From Nocardiopsis sp. JB363 (lineage in GTDB: Bacteria; Actinomycetota; Actinomycetes; Streptosporangiales; Streptosporangiaceae): 64,000 bases of DNA. Shown in pieces: positions 18,029 through 26,990 of this stretch. Under the pieces are notes generated by a model, which saw only the letters and a list, made by a program, of their open reading frames with translations, was not told where the DNA came from and ran no database searches. Within the stretch, counting starts at the first letter, position 1. Every line of letters starts with the position of its first letter. The stretch spans positions 62,001 through 126,000 of the forward strand of contig NZ_FRFF01000003.1 of the NCBI RefSeq assembly GCF_900143625.1. Reading direction: 5' to 3'. The position numbers were made by a program, and so were the translations under genes.

Positions 18029-19363
18029 TCAGGGCTGGTCGGGGAGGCACTGTGGGGCGTCGGATCCGCCCGAGGCGAAGGCCGCCGGAACGTAGTGGTC
18101 CTCCCCGATCCGATACCAGACGTCGCTGGTGCCGTTCGGTCCACTGGCGGGGTCGCCGACGACCTGACAGGCCACGTCGACGTTGGCCTTGTGGGCGGCC
18201 AGGCCGGCGGTGTCGTGGTGGCCGGCGGGACCGGTGCGCACGATCACCGGTTCGCCCTGGGTGGCCGTGGTGATCTCCGCGCGTGCGCGGTACTCGGCGG
18301 TCCACAGGTAGTCGACCTGAACCCAGCCGTTGGTGGGCAGTTGCAGCCCCTCGTTGAAGGCGCCGTCGGCCAGGTCGATGCCGGCGGGGTTCAGCACGCG
18401 GCGACCGGAACCGTCCAGTCCGCCGTTGTGGCCCTCGGTGTAGGCGGCCTGCGCCTGGGGACGGCCCCGATCCAGGTCGCGCCAGGACTCACGGTCCTCG
18501 TTCCAGTGGTCGTCGGTGGTGTTCCAAGGGCCCACGTCCCACACGGGCAGGTAGGCGCAGCGCGGCACGTGGTCCTCGGTGTCGCCCGAGGCGTCCGGGT
18601 CGAGCTCGCCGGTGGTGCACACCCGGACGGTGTACTCGCCGCCGCCCCGGTTCGCCAGGCCACGGCGGGAGGGCAGGGCGACGAAGTGGTCGTCGGGGCG
18701 AACCGTGTGGCCGTTGGCCGTGGTGTTGCCGACCAGACCGATACGGGTGGCGAAGAGCCGGGCGGAGTACGGTCGGGGCACGTCGTCCCCCACGGACCCA
18801 CCCCGCCCCTCCTCCGCGGAGTCGCTCTCCCCGGCGTCGGTGGAGGAGGACGCCACTGGGCGCAGACGCACCTCGGTGACGGAAGTGTCCTCCTTCTCCC
18901 CCTCTCCCTCACCCTCCGTGGACATCTCGACGCGCAGCTGCACCTCGGTGACGTCCTCGGGGAGGGACACCCGGCTCCCGCCGGGCCGGGTCGGGTGCCA
19001 CTCGGTCCACATGCCGTCGGCGCGCACACCTCGCGCCTCGGTGAGGACCTCCTCCTCGTCGCCGATGGTGGTCACGGCCACGTCGACGGTGTCGGTGGGG
19101 GCTTCCAGCACGTGTTCGGGGAAGGTCGCCAGTCCGGTGCGCCGTTCGGTGGTGTCCAGCCGGGGCGAGACACCCAGGACCTCCCCGGAGCCCAGACGCA
19201 GTGCCCCCGAGTCGAGGGCCAGCCCGATCCGGTCGGTGGAGGACAGGTCCTGCTCGAACCAGGTGGTGTCCGCCGAGGCCGCTCCGGGGACGGACAACGG
19301 GGCCAACAGGGCGAATACCCCGAGTGCCACCAGGGGCGCTGTGGTGCGCCGATTCTGCGCCAT
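18029..19363 (-). CDS. Secreted protein of unknown function (actinobacterial)
   Basis: 444 residues. A clear signal peptide (MAQNRRTTAPLVALGVFAL to AASA, cleavage near residue 31; the paired Arg is weakly Tat-like). The mature part has an N-terminal beta-rich region with an acidic low-complexity linker (about 150-200), then a conserved block DVGPWNTTDDHWN ... GRPQAQAAYTEGHNGG ... RVLNPAGIDLADG, and a C-terminal SH3-like segment beginning PVIVRTGPAG with two Cys. I recognise this block from uncharacterised secreted actinomycete proteins, perhaps cell-wall binding. ATG 19363 was chosen because the signal peptide begins there with AGAAGGA just upstream; the TTG at 19381 is the alternative. Confidence 0.75.
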   Translation of the reverse strand: MAQNRRTTAPLVALGVFALLAPLSVPGAASADTTWFEQDLSSTDRIGLALDSGALRLGSGEVLGVSPRLDTTERRTGLATFPEHVLEAPTDTVDVAVTTIGDEEEVLTEARGVRADGMWTEWHPTRPGGSRVSLPEDVTEVQLRVEMSTEGEGEGEKEDTSVTEVRLRPVASSSTDAGESDSAEEGRGGSVGDDVPRPYSARLFATRIGLVGNTTANGHTVRPDDHFVALPSRRGLANRGGGEYTVRVCTTGELDPDASGDTEDHVPRCAYLPVWDVGPWNTTDDHWNEDRESWRDLDRGRPQAQAAYTEGHNGGLDGSGRRVLNPAGIDLADGAFNEGLQLPTNGWVQVDYLWTAEYRARAEITTATQGEPVIVRTGPAGHHDTAGLAAHKANVDVACQVVGDPASGPNGTSDVWYRIGEDHYVPAAFASGGSDAPQCLPDQP

Positions 19364-19507
19364 CGTTCCTTCTCTCGCCAATGACCTGAAGTGAAGAATA
19401 TGATCACTCTCAGTAACTAACGGAACGCACGCGCATACAAGGAACCAACGCCGGGTGTTGGTGATACAGCGGTAAAAGTCCGACTTGGAACAGGACGACC
19501 CGAGGTG

Positions 19508-20662
19508 TCAGGGGGCGAAGGCCAGCAGACAGGCGGTGAACCCGTGCACGTGGTTCACCCCGGAGACCGGACCGATCTCCCCCGCCGCGAAGAACCCCGC
19601 CACCGGTGCGGCGCCCAGGATCCGCCGGACCGCGAGCACATCGTGGTCGGCTCGGGTGAACAGGCCGTCACCGCGACCGTTGCAGGAGAACAGCAGCCCG
19701 GCGCCGACCGCGTGTTCGGCCCCGAACTCGGTCAGTCTGCGCGCGAAGTCCTCGTCGGCGGTGCCGGCGTCCCGGACCTGGAAGCGGACGGTCTGTCCGA
19801 TCTCCACCATGTCGCCGATGGTCAGCCCGCCCAGTTCGGAGTCGGCGCCCACCAGGCTCCGGATGAGGAAGTCGCCGTGCTCGTGCTGGTCGGCGTACTC
19901 GTCCATGGCCACACCGATGTGCAGGCCACGTTCGGCGAGCTCACGGTCCTCGTCGGAGAGCTCCTCGACCAGTTCCTCCAGCTTCTCGTAGGCGTTCTCC
20001 CCGGCCAGTTCGAGCAAGAGGTTGCCCTCGGCCTTGGTGACGGTCATGCTCGGGCCGACCGGACGGCAACCCTGGCTGACCACGGTGCCCAGCACACCCT
20101 CGCCACCGATGAGGACGCCGATGGCCCCGTTGTCCACCACCTCGCCGTCACTGAACAGCCGCACCGAGTCCTCGCCGCGCATGCCGTCGGCCATCCCGCC
20201 GATCAACGGCAGCCCGTCCAGGGCGGCGGTGGTCTCTCGGACGAACGCCTGGGTGGGGAACTCGTAGGGGTTGGTGAGCAGGATGCCGGCCCGGTCGTTC
20301 GGCCCCGGTTCGCGCATACCCACCACCGCGAGCTGCTCGTCCTCCACCACGGTGTCCAGACGGAACGGGGTGAGTTCCACCTCGGGAAGACGGGCGGCCC
20401 AGACGCTCACCGCGCCCTGGCCCTCCACACCGCGGCCGCCGCCGAGCACACCGGTGGCGCTACAGCCCAGGGTGACCGCGCCACCGGACAGTTCCATGAC
20501 CTTCGCACCCGCGAGCGTGACCTCTTCGGGGTCCGTCCCACTGACGAAGAAGCACACGAGGTCGGCGAGCCCGTCCACCTGTTCCAGGGCTTGCAGAACA
20601 GCGCGCTCGGCCGCGTTCACGAGGTCGGCCCCCGTCGTCAGAGCATCGCCGAACCTTGTCAC
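19508..20662 (-). CDS. FIST domain protein (FIST N and C)
   Basis: 384 residues covering an N-terminal FIST domain (GADLVNAAERAVLQAL, DLVCFFVSG, LGCSATGVLGGGRGVEG) and a C-terminal FIST_C domain (IGQTVRFQVRDAGTADEDF, GLLFSCNGRGDGLF, GFFAAGEIGPVSGVNHVHGFT). FIST domains are predicted small-ligand sensors, usually fused to or next to kinases or chemoreceptors; here none is adjacent and the protein stands alone. GTG 20662 was chosen because the conserved start MTRFGDAL begins there and GGGGG lies seven bases upstream. The FIST_C Cys (SCNGRG) is conserved. Confidence 0.88.
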   Translation of the reverse strand: MTRFGDALTTGADLVNAAERAVLQALEQVDGLADLVCFFVSGTDPEEVTLAGAKVMELSGGAVTLGCSATGVLGGGRGVEGQGAVSVWAARLPEVELTPFRLDTVVEDEQLAVVGMREPGPNDRAGILLTNPYEFPTQAFVRETTAALDGLPLIGGMADGMRGEDSVRLFSDGEVVDNGAIGVLIGGEGVLGTVVSQGCRPVGPSMTVTKAEGNLLLELAGENAYEKLEELVEELSDEDRELAERGLHIGVAMDEYADQHEHGDFLIRSLVGADSELGGLTIGDMVEIGQTVRFQVRDAGTADEDFARRLTEFGAEHAVGAGLLFSCNGRGDGLFTRADHDVLAVRRILGAAPVAGFFAAGEIGPVSGVNHVHGFTACLLAFAP

Positions 20663-20777
20663 TGCCACCCCCGTCTTCGCCGGCCACGACACCGGCCATG
20701 GGAACCTTACGGTCCCATTCTTCCATTCGTACTCCCAGGGGCTTTCCTGCATCTGGCCCCTCAAACTCTCCCGGGCC

Positions 20778-20783
20778 TACACT
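20778..20783 (+). promoter_or_regulatory. -10 box for a likely leaderless mRNA
   Basis: TACACT ends seven bases before the GTG start at 20791, and no ribosome binding site is present, so transcription probably starts at or one base before the GTG. The -35 region is not obvious. Confidence 0.4.
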
Positions 20784-20790
20784 GCTTGCC

Positions 20791-22212
20791 GTGACCTATG
20801 CCTCACCACAGCCCGGCGGGTACGCGCACACCCTCGGCGCACTGCGCGAATCCGGCCATGTCCACCGTTCCACCGCGGCCGAACTCCGAGAAAACCTCCT
20901 GGCCCGCATGGGCGCCGGGCTGCCCCGTTTCCCGGGGGTGCACGGGTTCGACCACACGGTGCTGCCCCAGCTGGAACGGGCGCTCATCGCCGGTCACGAC
21001 GTGGTGCTGCTCGGGGAACGCGGGCAGGGCAAGACCCGCCTGATCCGCACGGTGGCGGGACTGCTCGACGAATGGTCACCCACGGTGACGGACTGCCCGA
21101 TCGGCTGTCACCCCTACGCGCCGACCTGTCCGTCCTGTGCGCGCCGGTCCACGACGGAAGGGGACGATCTCCCCGTTCGATGGCGGCACCGGGACGAGCG
21201 CTACGGCGAGAAGTTGGCGACCCCCGACACCGGCACGGCCGAACTGGTCGGTGACGTCGACCCCGCCCGGCTGGCCGAGGGCCGCTCCCTCGGCGACCCG
21301 GAGACGATCCACTACGGACTGCTGCCACGCGCCAACCGAGGGATCTTCTGCGTCAACGAGCTGCCCGACCTGCCGGCGCGGGTCCAGGTGGCGCTGTTCA
21401 ACGTGTTGGAGGAACGCGACCTTCAGGTGCGCGGATACAGTCTGCGGCTGCCCCTGGATTTGGTGCTGGTGGCCAGTGCCAACCCGGAGGACTACACGAG
21501 CCGGGGGCGGATCGTCACCCCGCTCAAGGACCGTTTCGGCGCCCAGGTGCGCACCCACTACCCGCCCGACCTCGACCACGAGTTGGCGCTGTTGCGACAG
21601 GAGGCGGAGCTGCCCGAGGGCACGGTCGTGCCCTCGCACCTGTTGGAGACGGTGGCCCGGTTCGCCCGTCTGGTACGCGGCTCCAATCGGGTGGACCAGC
21701 GGTCGGGGGTGTCGGTGCGGTTGACCGTGGCCGCCGCCGAGACCGTGGCGGCCTCCGCCCTGCGCCGCGCGGCGCTGACCGGGGAGGAGGTGCCGGTGGC
21801 GCGGGTCTGCGACCTGGTGGGGGTGGCCGAACCCCTCCTGGGCAAGGTGGAATTCGAGACCGGCATGGAGGGCCGTGAGTCCTCGATCCTGGAGACGCTG
21901 CTGCGCCGCGCCGTCGCGGAGACCTTCCGGGCCCGGCTGGGCGAGGCCGACCTGGAACCGTTGGGCGACCGTTTCGCCGGTGGCGGCACGGTGGAGAGCG
22001 GTGACCTGGTGGGCGCCGCCGAACTGCTGCGCCGGGTGGGGACGGTACCGGGGCTGGCCGGGCTGATCGCGCGGGCCGCCCCCGAGGACGTGGACGGACC
22101 ACCCACCCCGGGGCTGGCCGCGGCGGTGGTGGAGTTCGCGTTGGAGGGTCTGTACCTGGAACGACGACTGTCCAAGGACACCGCGCCCGACGGTGGCGTG
22201 TACCGGTTCTGA
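20791..22212 (+). CDS. AAA+ ATPase, magnesium-chelatase/MoxR-like
   Basis: 473 residues. The AAA+ core has Walker A LLGERGQGKTRL (about 72-83), a Cys-containing insert CPIGCHPYAPTCPSC, Walker B-like GIFCVNELPDL, and LVLVASANPEDYTSRGRIVTPLKDRFGAQVRTHYP with sensor 1 and the arginine finger region. The C-terminal half is helical. Such ATPases act with a VWA-domain partner to remodel or load metal into targets in the cytosol; the partner gene follows 13 bases downstream. No chelatase H subunit is nearby, so the substrate is unknown. GTG 20791 is probably leaderless. Confidence 0.88.
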   Translation: MTYASPQPGGYAHTLGALRESGHVHRSTAAELRENLLARMGAGLPRFPGVHGFDHTVLPQLERALIAGHDVVLLGERGQGKTRLIRTVAGLLDEWSPTVTDCPIGCHPYAPTCPSCARRSTTEGDDLPVRWRHRDERYGEKLATPDTGTAELVGDVDPARLAEGRSLGDPETIHYGLLPRANRGIFCVNELPDLPARVQVALFNVLEERDLQVRGYSLRLPLDLVLVASANPEDYTSRGRIVTPLKDRFGAQVRTHYPPDLDHELALLRQEAELPEGTVVPSHLLETVARFARLVRGSNRVDQRSGVSVRLTVAAAETVAASALRRAALTGEEVPVARVCDLVGVAEPLLGKVEFETGMEGRESSILETLLRRAVAETFRARLGEADLEPLGDRFAGGGTVESGDLVGAAELLRRVGTVPGLAGLIARAAPEDVDGPPTPGLAAAVVEFALEGLYLERRLSKDTAPDGGVYRF

Positions 22213-22225
22213 GAGGGCGTGTGGT

Positions 22226-23368
22226 GTGAGGTTTCGTTACCGGGCCTACATGGGCGGACCCGACCCGTTGGCCGATGAGGGACCACCGCCGCGTGAGGCG
22301 GTGCGCGCCGCCGGTGAGCTGCGCGCGCTGATCACCGACGCGCTCTCCGATCGGGAGTCCTCCGAAGCGGAGGCGGCGCTGCTGTCCGCCGCGGAGGAGG
22401 CGCTGGGACGCTACGGGGCCGGGGAACGGTCCGCCGTGGAGGAGGTGGACACCGTGGCGCTAGGCGGTCTGCTGGGTTCGGAGGGCCGTGAACGCCTGGA
22501 CCGGTGGGACGAGGCCGACCACGGGTTGACGCCGCGCGAGCTGCGCCGGTTGGGCGAGGTGGCGCTGGCCGAGATCGAGGCGGCGCCGAGCGTACGGGGT
22601 GGAGACCATCGCGGCGGTTCCGGGCACGCCGGGGAACCGACCGGCGCGAGTGTGCCGCACGACGGCCTCGATCGTCCCCTGGATCCGCTGTCCACCCTGC
22701 GCGCGGCGATGGTGCGCCGTGCCGCCGAGGGAGACCTCGCGGGGGTGAACGGGACGCCCCTGCGGACGGACGACCTGCGCTACGCGGAGACCGAACCGAC
22801 CGGTGCGGCGGTGGTGTGCCTGTTGGTCGACCTCTCCCATTCGATGACCACACGGGGCCTGCACGAGGCCGCCACCCGCACGGCCCTGGCTCTGCACACC
22901 CTCGTGCGCACCCGGCGGGCCGAGGACCGGATGCTGGTGATCGGGTTCGGCGACCGGGCCCGGGAGATGACCCCGGCGGAGCTGGTCGAACACGACTGGC
23001 GTCGGGTGCCCGGCACCAACCTCCAGCACGCGCTGCACCTGGCCCGCGCCCATCTGCGGCGGCACCGGGGACTGCGGCCCGTGATCATGGTGGTCACCGA
23101 CGGAGAGCCCACGGCGCACTTGGGCGAGGACGGCGACGCTCGGTTCGCCTGGCCGCCCACTCCGCGCACGGTGGGGGTCACCACGGCCGAGCTGGACGCG
23201 GCGTTGGCCGAGGGGGCGGAGCTGACGTTCTTCCTACTGGCCGACGATCCCCGGCTGCGCGCCTTCCGGGGGTTGTTGGAGCGGCGGCGCGGGGTGCGCG
23301 TGGTGGACGCCGACGCCGAGGTCCTGGGACCCCTGGTGGTCGGGCGCTACCTCGACGGGGAGGGCTGA
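22226..23368 (+). CDS. VWA domain protein, partner of the AAA+ ATPase
   Basis: 380 residues. The N-terminal 180 residues are helical and acidic, opening with the family motif RYRAYMGGPDPLA. The C-terminal VWA domain carries the MIDAS motif VDLSHSMTTRG (DxSxS), a Thr-containing loop (PGTNLQHAL) and VVTDGEPTAHLGE with the distal Asp. Together with the upstream AAA+ protein this is the usual MoxR/CoxE or ChlI/ChlD-like two-protein machine; metal-dependent binding of a target by the VWA domain is expected. GTG 22226 follows GAGAGGG. It is 13 bases from the previous stop, one operon. Confidence 0.88.
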   Translation: MRFRYRAYMGGPDPLADEGPPPREAVRAAGELRALITDALSDRESSEAEAALLSAAEEALGRYGAGERSAVEEVDTVALGGLLGSEGRERLDRWDEADHGLTPRELRRLGEVALAEIEAAPSVRGGDHRGGSGHAGEPTGASVPHDGLDRPLDPLSTLRAAMVRRAAEGDLAGVNGTPLRTDDLRYAETEPTGAAVVCLLVDLSHSMTTRGLHEAATRTALALHTLVRTRRAEDRMLVIGFGDRAREMTPAELVEHDWRRVPGTNLQHALHLARAHLRRHRGLRPVIMVVTDGEPTAHLGEDGDARFAWPPTPRTVGVTTAELDAALAEGAELTFFLLADDPRLRAFRGLLERRRGVRVVDADAEVLGPLVVGRYLDGEG

Positions 23369-23401
23369 ACCGGCCGGGCCCGGGTCGGGGATCCCGTGGG
23401 G

Positions 23402-24223
23402 TCAGCGCTCGAAGATGTTGACGTCCGAGGCCATGAGCAGGAGCTCCTCGGGTGCGTCGCCGCCCGAGTACAGCATCTGGTGGCGGTTGGCGGGCATGAG
23501 CGTCTCGGTGAAGCGCAGCGGTCGTTCCCCGTCGTAGGCGGAGCGTTCCTGCACCAACAGCGGGATGCCGGGACCCAACCCGAAGGCCTCGGCCTCGTCC
23601 GGTGAGGGCATGCGCGCGCCCACGATGTCCCAGTTCCAGTCCTCACGGAAGCCCAGGTCGCGCATGACGGCGGTCGCTCCGCCCTCCAAGGGTTCGGGGG
23701 ACATCAGCGCGGTGCCGCCGGCGATCGCGAACGGGAAGTAGGTGATCTGGGACTGCCAGAGGCTTCCGTCGACGAAACGGTCCGAGGAACGGATCACGAC
23801 GAGACCGCCGTGTTGTTGCCCGTCGTCGTTCTGGGGGCGCAGCCGTTTGGCCACCTTGGGCCGCATGGTGTCCAGGCTGACCTTGATCTTCTCGTCGATG
23901 TCGTGGTAGCCGGCCTGAAGCAGTCGGGGCTGGTAGCCGGCCTGAAAGCGTTCGGAGTCGCTGCCGCCGGAGACCGGGGTGGCCAGGTGGAGGAACGGCT
24001 GGTGGTCGGCGACGAAGGCACCGCGGCCGGGCATGATGTCGATGCGGCCCTCGTCCTGGAGGATGCGCATGCCCAAGCGCGCGGTGGCGCGCGAGACCCC
24101 GAGGTCGTCGGCGAGATCCTCCTCGCCGGGTAGTCGTTCACCCGGCTCGTAGTCGCCTCTGGCGAGGGCCTCGCGCAGGTGGTCGGCGACCAGCGTCTTC
24201 TTCGGTGTGCTCATGCGATGCAT
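23402..24223 (-). CDS. GntR/HutC-family transcriptional regulator with UTRA domain (second of tandem pair)
   Basis: 273 residues. N-terminal winged helix (KTLVADHLREALARGDYEPGERLPGEEDLADDLGVSRATARLGMRILQDEGRIDIMPGRGAFV), then the UTRA ligand-binding domain (GLVVIRSSDRFVDGSLWQSQITYFPF, SPDEAEAFGLGPGIPLLVQERSAY, LRFTETLMPANRHQMLYSGG). It overlaps the upstream GntR gene by one base (TGATG), so it is translated by coupling; the first ATG of MHRMSTPKK is used here, with 24214 as alternative. It is a paralogue of its neighbour, which has the same layout. The DNA target and effector are not known. Confidence 0.88.
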   Translation of the reverse strand: MHRMSTPKKTLVADHLREALARGDYEPGERLPGEEDLADDLGVSRATARLGMRILQDEGRIDIMPGRGAFVADHQPFLHLATPVSGGSDSERFQAGYQPRLLQAGYHDIDEKIKVSLDTMRPKVAKRLRPQNDDGQQHGGLVVIRSSDRFVDGSLWQSQITYFPFAIAGGTALMSPEPLEGGATAVMRDLGFREDWNWDIVGARMPSPDEAEAFGLGPGIPLLVQERSAYDGERPLRFTETLMPANRHQMLYSGGDAPEELLLMASDVNIFER

Positions 24224-24954
24224 CAGTCCCGGTGGTAGGCGTTGAGGTCGCCGTGCTCGTACTGGTAGCGGATGCTGTTCCCCGCGTACACAGTGTGCAC
24301 CAACCGGATGGGACGGTCCTCGGAGTAGTCGGTGCGGTGGACCTCCAGGACGGGCACCCCGGGTGTGAGCTCCAGTTGGCTCGCCTCCTGGGGGGTGGGC
24401 ATCCGGGTCTCCAGTTCGTCCACGTAGCCGACCTGGCGGTGCCCGTGTTCCATGAGGACCTCCAGGGCGCTCTCCACGTCCTCGGGCAGCATGAGCGGGG
24501 TGCCCTCGACGAGGTCCATGGGGTAGAACGCCGAACTGATGGAGCCCGACCGATCGCCGGCGAAGCGGTGCAGGCGACGGACGACCGTCATGGTGCCCTC
24601 CGGAACGCGTAGCCGGGGGGCGATGTCGGAGTTGGCGCTGAGGAGTTGGAGCTCCTCCAGGGTCAGGCCGGCGAGGTTGGGTTCGTTGAACCCGCCGGGG
24701 CCCCCGCGGCTGCGGGTGGCGTAGAAGATCTCGGGGACGACGTCCTGCACGTAGTGGCCGCGTCCGGGTCTGCTCACGATGAGGCCCTGGTTGCGCAACA
24801 TGCCCAAGGCGAGACGGATGGTATTGCGGGAGGCCTCGAAGCGCTCCTCCATCTGCTTCTCGGAGGGTAGTTGACCGCCCGGAGGCAGGCTTCCCTCCTG
24901 GATCTCCCTGCGCAGAGTTCGAGCGATCTGTCGATATCGGCTTTCTGCCCGCAT
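24223..24954 (-). CDS. GntR/HutC-family transcriptional regulator with UTRA domain (first of tandem pair)
   Basis: 243 residues. The winged helix lies at residues 3-70 (RYRQIARTLRREIQEGSLPPGGQLPSEKQMEERFEASRNTIRLALGMLRNQGLIVSRPGRGHYV). The UTRA domain covers the rest (MTVVRRLHRFAGDRSGSISSAFYPM, PTPQEASQLELTPGVPVLEVHRTDY, RLVHTVYAGNSIRYQYEHGD). ATG 24954 follows GAGGGCGGAC. It is divergent from a small membrane-protein gene; direct repeats lie in the promoter region between them. In actinomycetes UTRA regulators sense sugars, amino acids or phosphorylated metabolites; here no metabolic gene is adjacent. Confidence 0.9.
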   Translation of the reverse strand: MRAESRYRQIARTLRREIQEGSLPPGGQLPSEKQMEERFEASRNTIRLALGMLRNQGLIVSRPGRGHYVQDVVPEIFYATRSRGGPGGFNEPNLAGLTLEELQLLSANSDIAPRLRVPEGTMTVVRRLHRFAGDRSGSISSAFYPMDLVEGTPLMLPEDVESALEVLMEHGHRQVGYVDELETRMPTPQEASQLELTPGVPVLEVHRTDYSEDRPIRLVHTVYAGNSIRYQYEHGDLNAYHRD

Positions 24955-24978
24955 AAGTCCGCCCTCTAGGGGTAAAAG

Positions 24979-25004
24979 ACCAACAACACAACCTGTACCA
25001 ACAA
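24979..25004. promoter_or_regulatory. Direct repeats in the GntR promoter region
   Basis: ACCAACAA occurs at 24979-24986 and again at 24997-25004, a period of 18 bases, about 25-50 bases upstream of the first GntR start. A regulator binding site is a reasonable guess but GntR proteins more often use inverted repeats. The remainder of the 324-base gap (24955-25278) holds no gene I can support. Confidence 0.3.
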
Positions 25005-25278
25005 GCTGAGAGCTACACCAGCCGAACAAGTCCAACCGGTTCCGTTGCACCCATATTAGTTGAAGGCCACCCGGAGTACACGGTGGATCCCCCTCTCGGC
25101 CACGCGGCCGGGCGAAACCGGGAGACACCCGAGCCCCACCGACCACACACCGACCAACGGCACCGAACACCAAGAGGGAAAGCCTTCACACCTTGAGAAC
25201 ACAGCCAACGCCCCCTCGCCTCACAGGGGGGCCGACCGGATAGCAGAAAGACTCTCCACATCCCTTAGGAGAACCGCT

Positions 25279-25533
25279 GTGGAAACCACGTTCATCGTTT
25301 TGACCTTCGTCGGCCTGATCCTCCTCGGCCTCGCGGTCGGCTTCTTCCTGGCCATCTCCATCGGCATCCGCCGTCAGGACAGCCGGGGCCGCTACCGCTC
25401 CCTGCGGGACGACGACAACGACAGCGCCCTGTCCTACACCGGACGAGTCGTCTGCGGCCTGCGCTTCCGCGACGAGGCCACCACCGGCACCGCGAACCTT
25501 CCCACCCAGGACCGCACGCCCACCGCGGCCTGA
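25279..25533 (+). CDS. Small single-span membrane protein, divergent from the GntR pair
   Basis: 84 residues. A single N-terminal membrane helix (TTFIVLTFVGLILLGLAVGF, about residues 3-27) is followed by a basic segment (SIGIRRQDSRGRYRSLRDDDND) and a polar Thr-rich tail. There is no known domain. GTG 25279 has a perfect AGGAG seven bases upstream, which makes the start and the gene itself credible despite the short length. It is alone between the GntR pair and a terminator and may be their regulated target. Confidence 0.75.
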   Translation: METTFIVLTFVGLILLGLAVGFFLAISIGIRRQDSRGRYRSLRDDDNDSALSYTGRVVCGLRFRDEATTGTANLPTQDRTPTAA

Positions 25534-25696
25534 CCACGGAAAGAACCGCGGCCGGTGATCACCCCAGGGCCATGACGCCCGCAGGGCTCCCTCCCGGAGC
25601 CTCCCCCACGACCGCACTCACACCCGCCCCGACCACGTGGGTCGAAGTGACGACCGCAAGGCCGAAGAACGTCGCGACGGGCCCGGCAACGACGCC

Positions 25697-25729
25697 GGGG
25701 AACCCGCGCGGCAGCGCCGCGCGGGCCCC
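25697..25729. terminator. Bidirectional intrinsic terminator
   Basis: Perfect 10-bp stem CCCGCGCGGC / GCCGCGCGGG (25703-25725) with a three-base loop, extended by GGGG/CCCC outside a two-base bulge. It lies just 3' of the cystathionine gamma-synthase gene on the minus strand and downstream of the small membrane-protein gene. Confidence 0.75.
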
Positions 25730-25736
25730 AGAGGGA

Positions 25737-26882
25737 TCAGCCCTCCAACGCCTGCAACAGATCGGCGACCAGGTCATCCCCGGACTCGATGCCCACGGAG
25801 ATCCGCACCAGATCCGCCGGGACCTCCAGCGGTGAACCGGCCGTCGAGGCGTGGGTCATCCGCCCCGGGTGCTCGATGAGGGACTCGACCCCGCCCAGGG
25901 ACTCCCCGAGCGTGAAGACCTTGGTCCGCTCACACAGCTCCAGTGCCGCCTTCTCCCCGTCGCGCAGAGCGAAGGAGACCATCCCACCGAAGGAACGCAT
26001 CTGCCGCTCGGCGATCTTGTGCCCCGGGTGCGCCTCCAGGCCCGGGTAGTACACACGCCGCACCGCGGAATGGCCCTCCAGGGCGGCCACGACGCGCTCG
26101 GCGTTCTCGCTGTGACGGTCCATCCGCACCCCCAGGGTCTTGGCGCCGCGAAGCGTCAGCCAGGAGTCGAAGGGGCCCGGAATAGCTCCCATGGTGTTCT
26201 GGTGGAAAGCCAGCCGCTCGCCCAACTCGGCGTCGGCCACGACCAGCGCTCCCCCGACCACGTCGGAGTGGCCACCGATGTACTTGGTGGTGGAGTGCAC
26301 GACCACGTCCGCGCCCAGCGTGAGCGGCCGCTGCAGGTAGGGCGAGGCGAACGTGTTGTCCACGACGTACAGCGCACCGCCGTCGTGCGCGATCTGGGCG
26401 ACCGTCTCGATGTCGGTGATGCCCAGCAACGGGTTGGTGGGCGTCTCCGTCCACACGACCTTGGTGTTGGGGCGCATGGCGGCCCGCACCGCGTCGATGT
26501 CCGTCTGGTCGACCGCGTCCCAGCTGACGCCCCAGCGCTCGACCACCTTGGAGATCAGGCGGAAGGTGCCCCCGTAGGCGTCACCGGGGATGATGACGTG
26601 GTCGCCCGGGGAGAGCACCGCGCGCAGCAGGGTGTCCTCGGCGGCCATGCCGGAAGCGAAGGCGAGCCCGCGCGACCCGGCCTCCAGGGCGGCGAGGCAC
26701 TCCTCCAGTGCGGTGCGCGTGGGGTTGGCGGTGCGGGAGTACTCGTATCCCTGCCGCATCCCGCCGACGCCGTCCTGGGCGTAGGTACTCGTCTGGTAGA
26801 TCGGCACCACCACGGCGCCGGTGCCGGCGTCCGGCTCCTGCCCCGCGTGGATGGCCAGCGTTTCAAACCCATCGAACTTCAT
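25737..26882 (-). CDS. metB: Cystathionine gamma-synthase / gamma-lyase
   Basis: 381 residues, a full-length Cys/Met-metabolism PLP enzyme. PLP-binding features: SRTANPTR, ASGMAAEDTLL, the DNTFASPYLQRP Asp loop and the Schiff-base Lys in STTKYIGGHSD (K200). The N-terminal YEYSRTANPTRTALE substrate loop and the C-terminal ESLGGVESLIEHPGRMTHAS are standard. It either makes cystathionine from an activated homoserine or, as with many actinobacterial members, cleaves cystathionine to cysteine. The cystathionine beta-synthase gene two genes upstream argues for reverse transsulfuration. ATG 26882 has no ribosome binding site; TAGTGT seven bases upstream suggests a leaderless mRNA. Confidence 0.93.
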   Translation of the reverse strand: MKFDGFETLAIHAGQEPDAGTGAVVVPIYQTSTYAQDGVGGMRQGYEYSRTANPTRTALEECLAALEAGSRGLAFASGMAAEDTLLRAVLSPGDHVIIPGDAYGGTFRLISKVVERWGVSWDAVDQTDIDAVRAAMRPNTKVVWTETPTNPLLGITDIETVAQIAHDGGALYVVDNTFASPYLQRPLTLGADVVVHSTTKYIGGHSDVVGGALVVADAELGERLAFHQNTMGAIPGPFDSWLTLRGAKTLGVRMDRHSENAERVVAALEGHSAVRRVYYPGLEAHPGHKIAERQMRSFGGMVSFALRDGEKAALELCERTKVFTLGESLGGVESLIEHPGRMTHASTAGSPLEVPADLVRISVGIESGDDLVADLLQALEG

Positions 26883-26990
26883 GGGGCCAACACTAGTGCC
26901 CGTGCTCCGTGCGGGACCCTCTGTCAACTGGGAGGTCTCACACTCCGGACTTTGAGGGGGAAGCGGGACCTTGAGGGGGAAGCGGCACCC

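Noticed and set aside
19440-19470. ACCAAC / GTTGGT hairpin between the FIST gene and the secreted-protein gene
   Set aside because: Six-base stem without a T-tract; too weak for a terminator call.
25534-25736. ACCGCGGCC direct repeats after the small membrane-protein gene
   Set aside because: Only two short copies; CCGCGG is self-complementary and common at this base composition.
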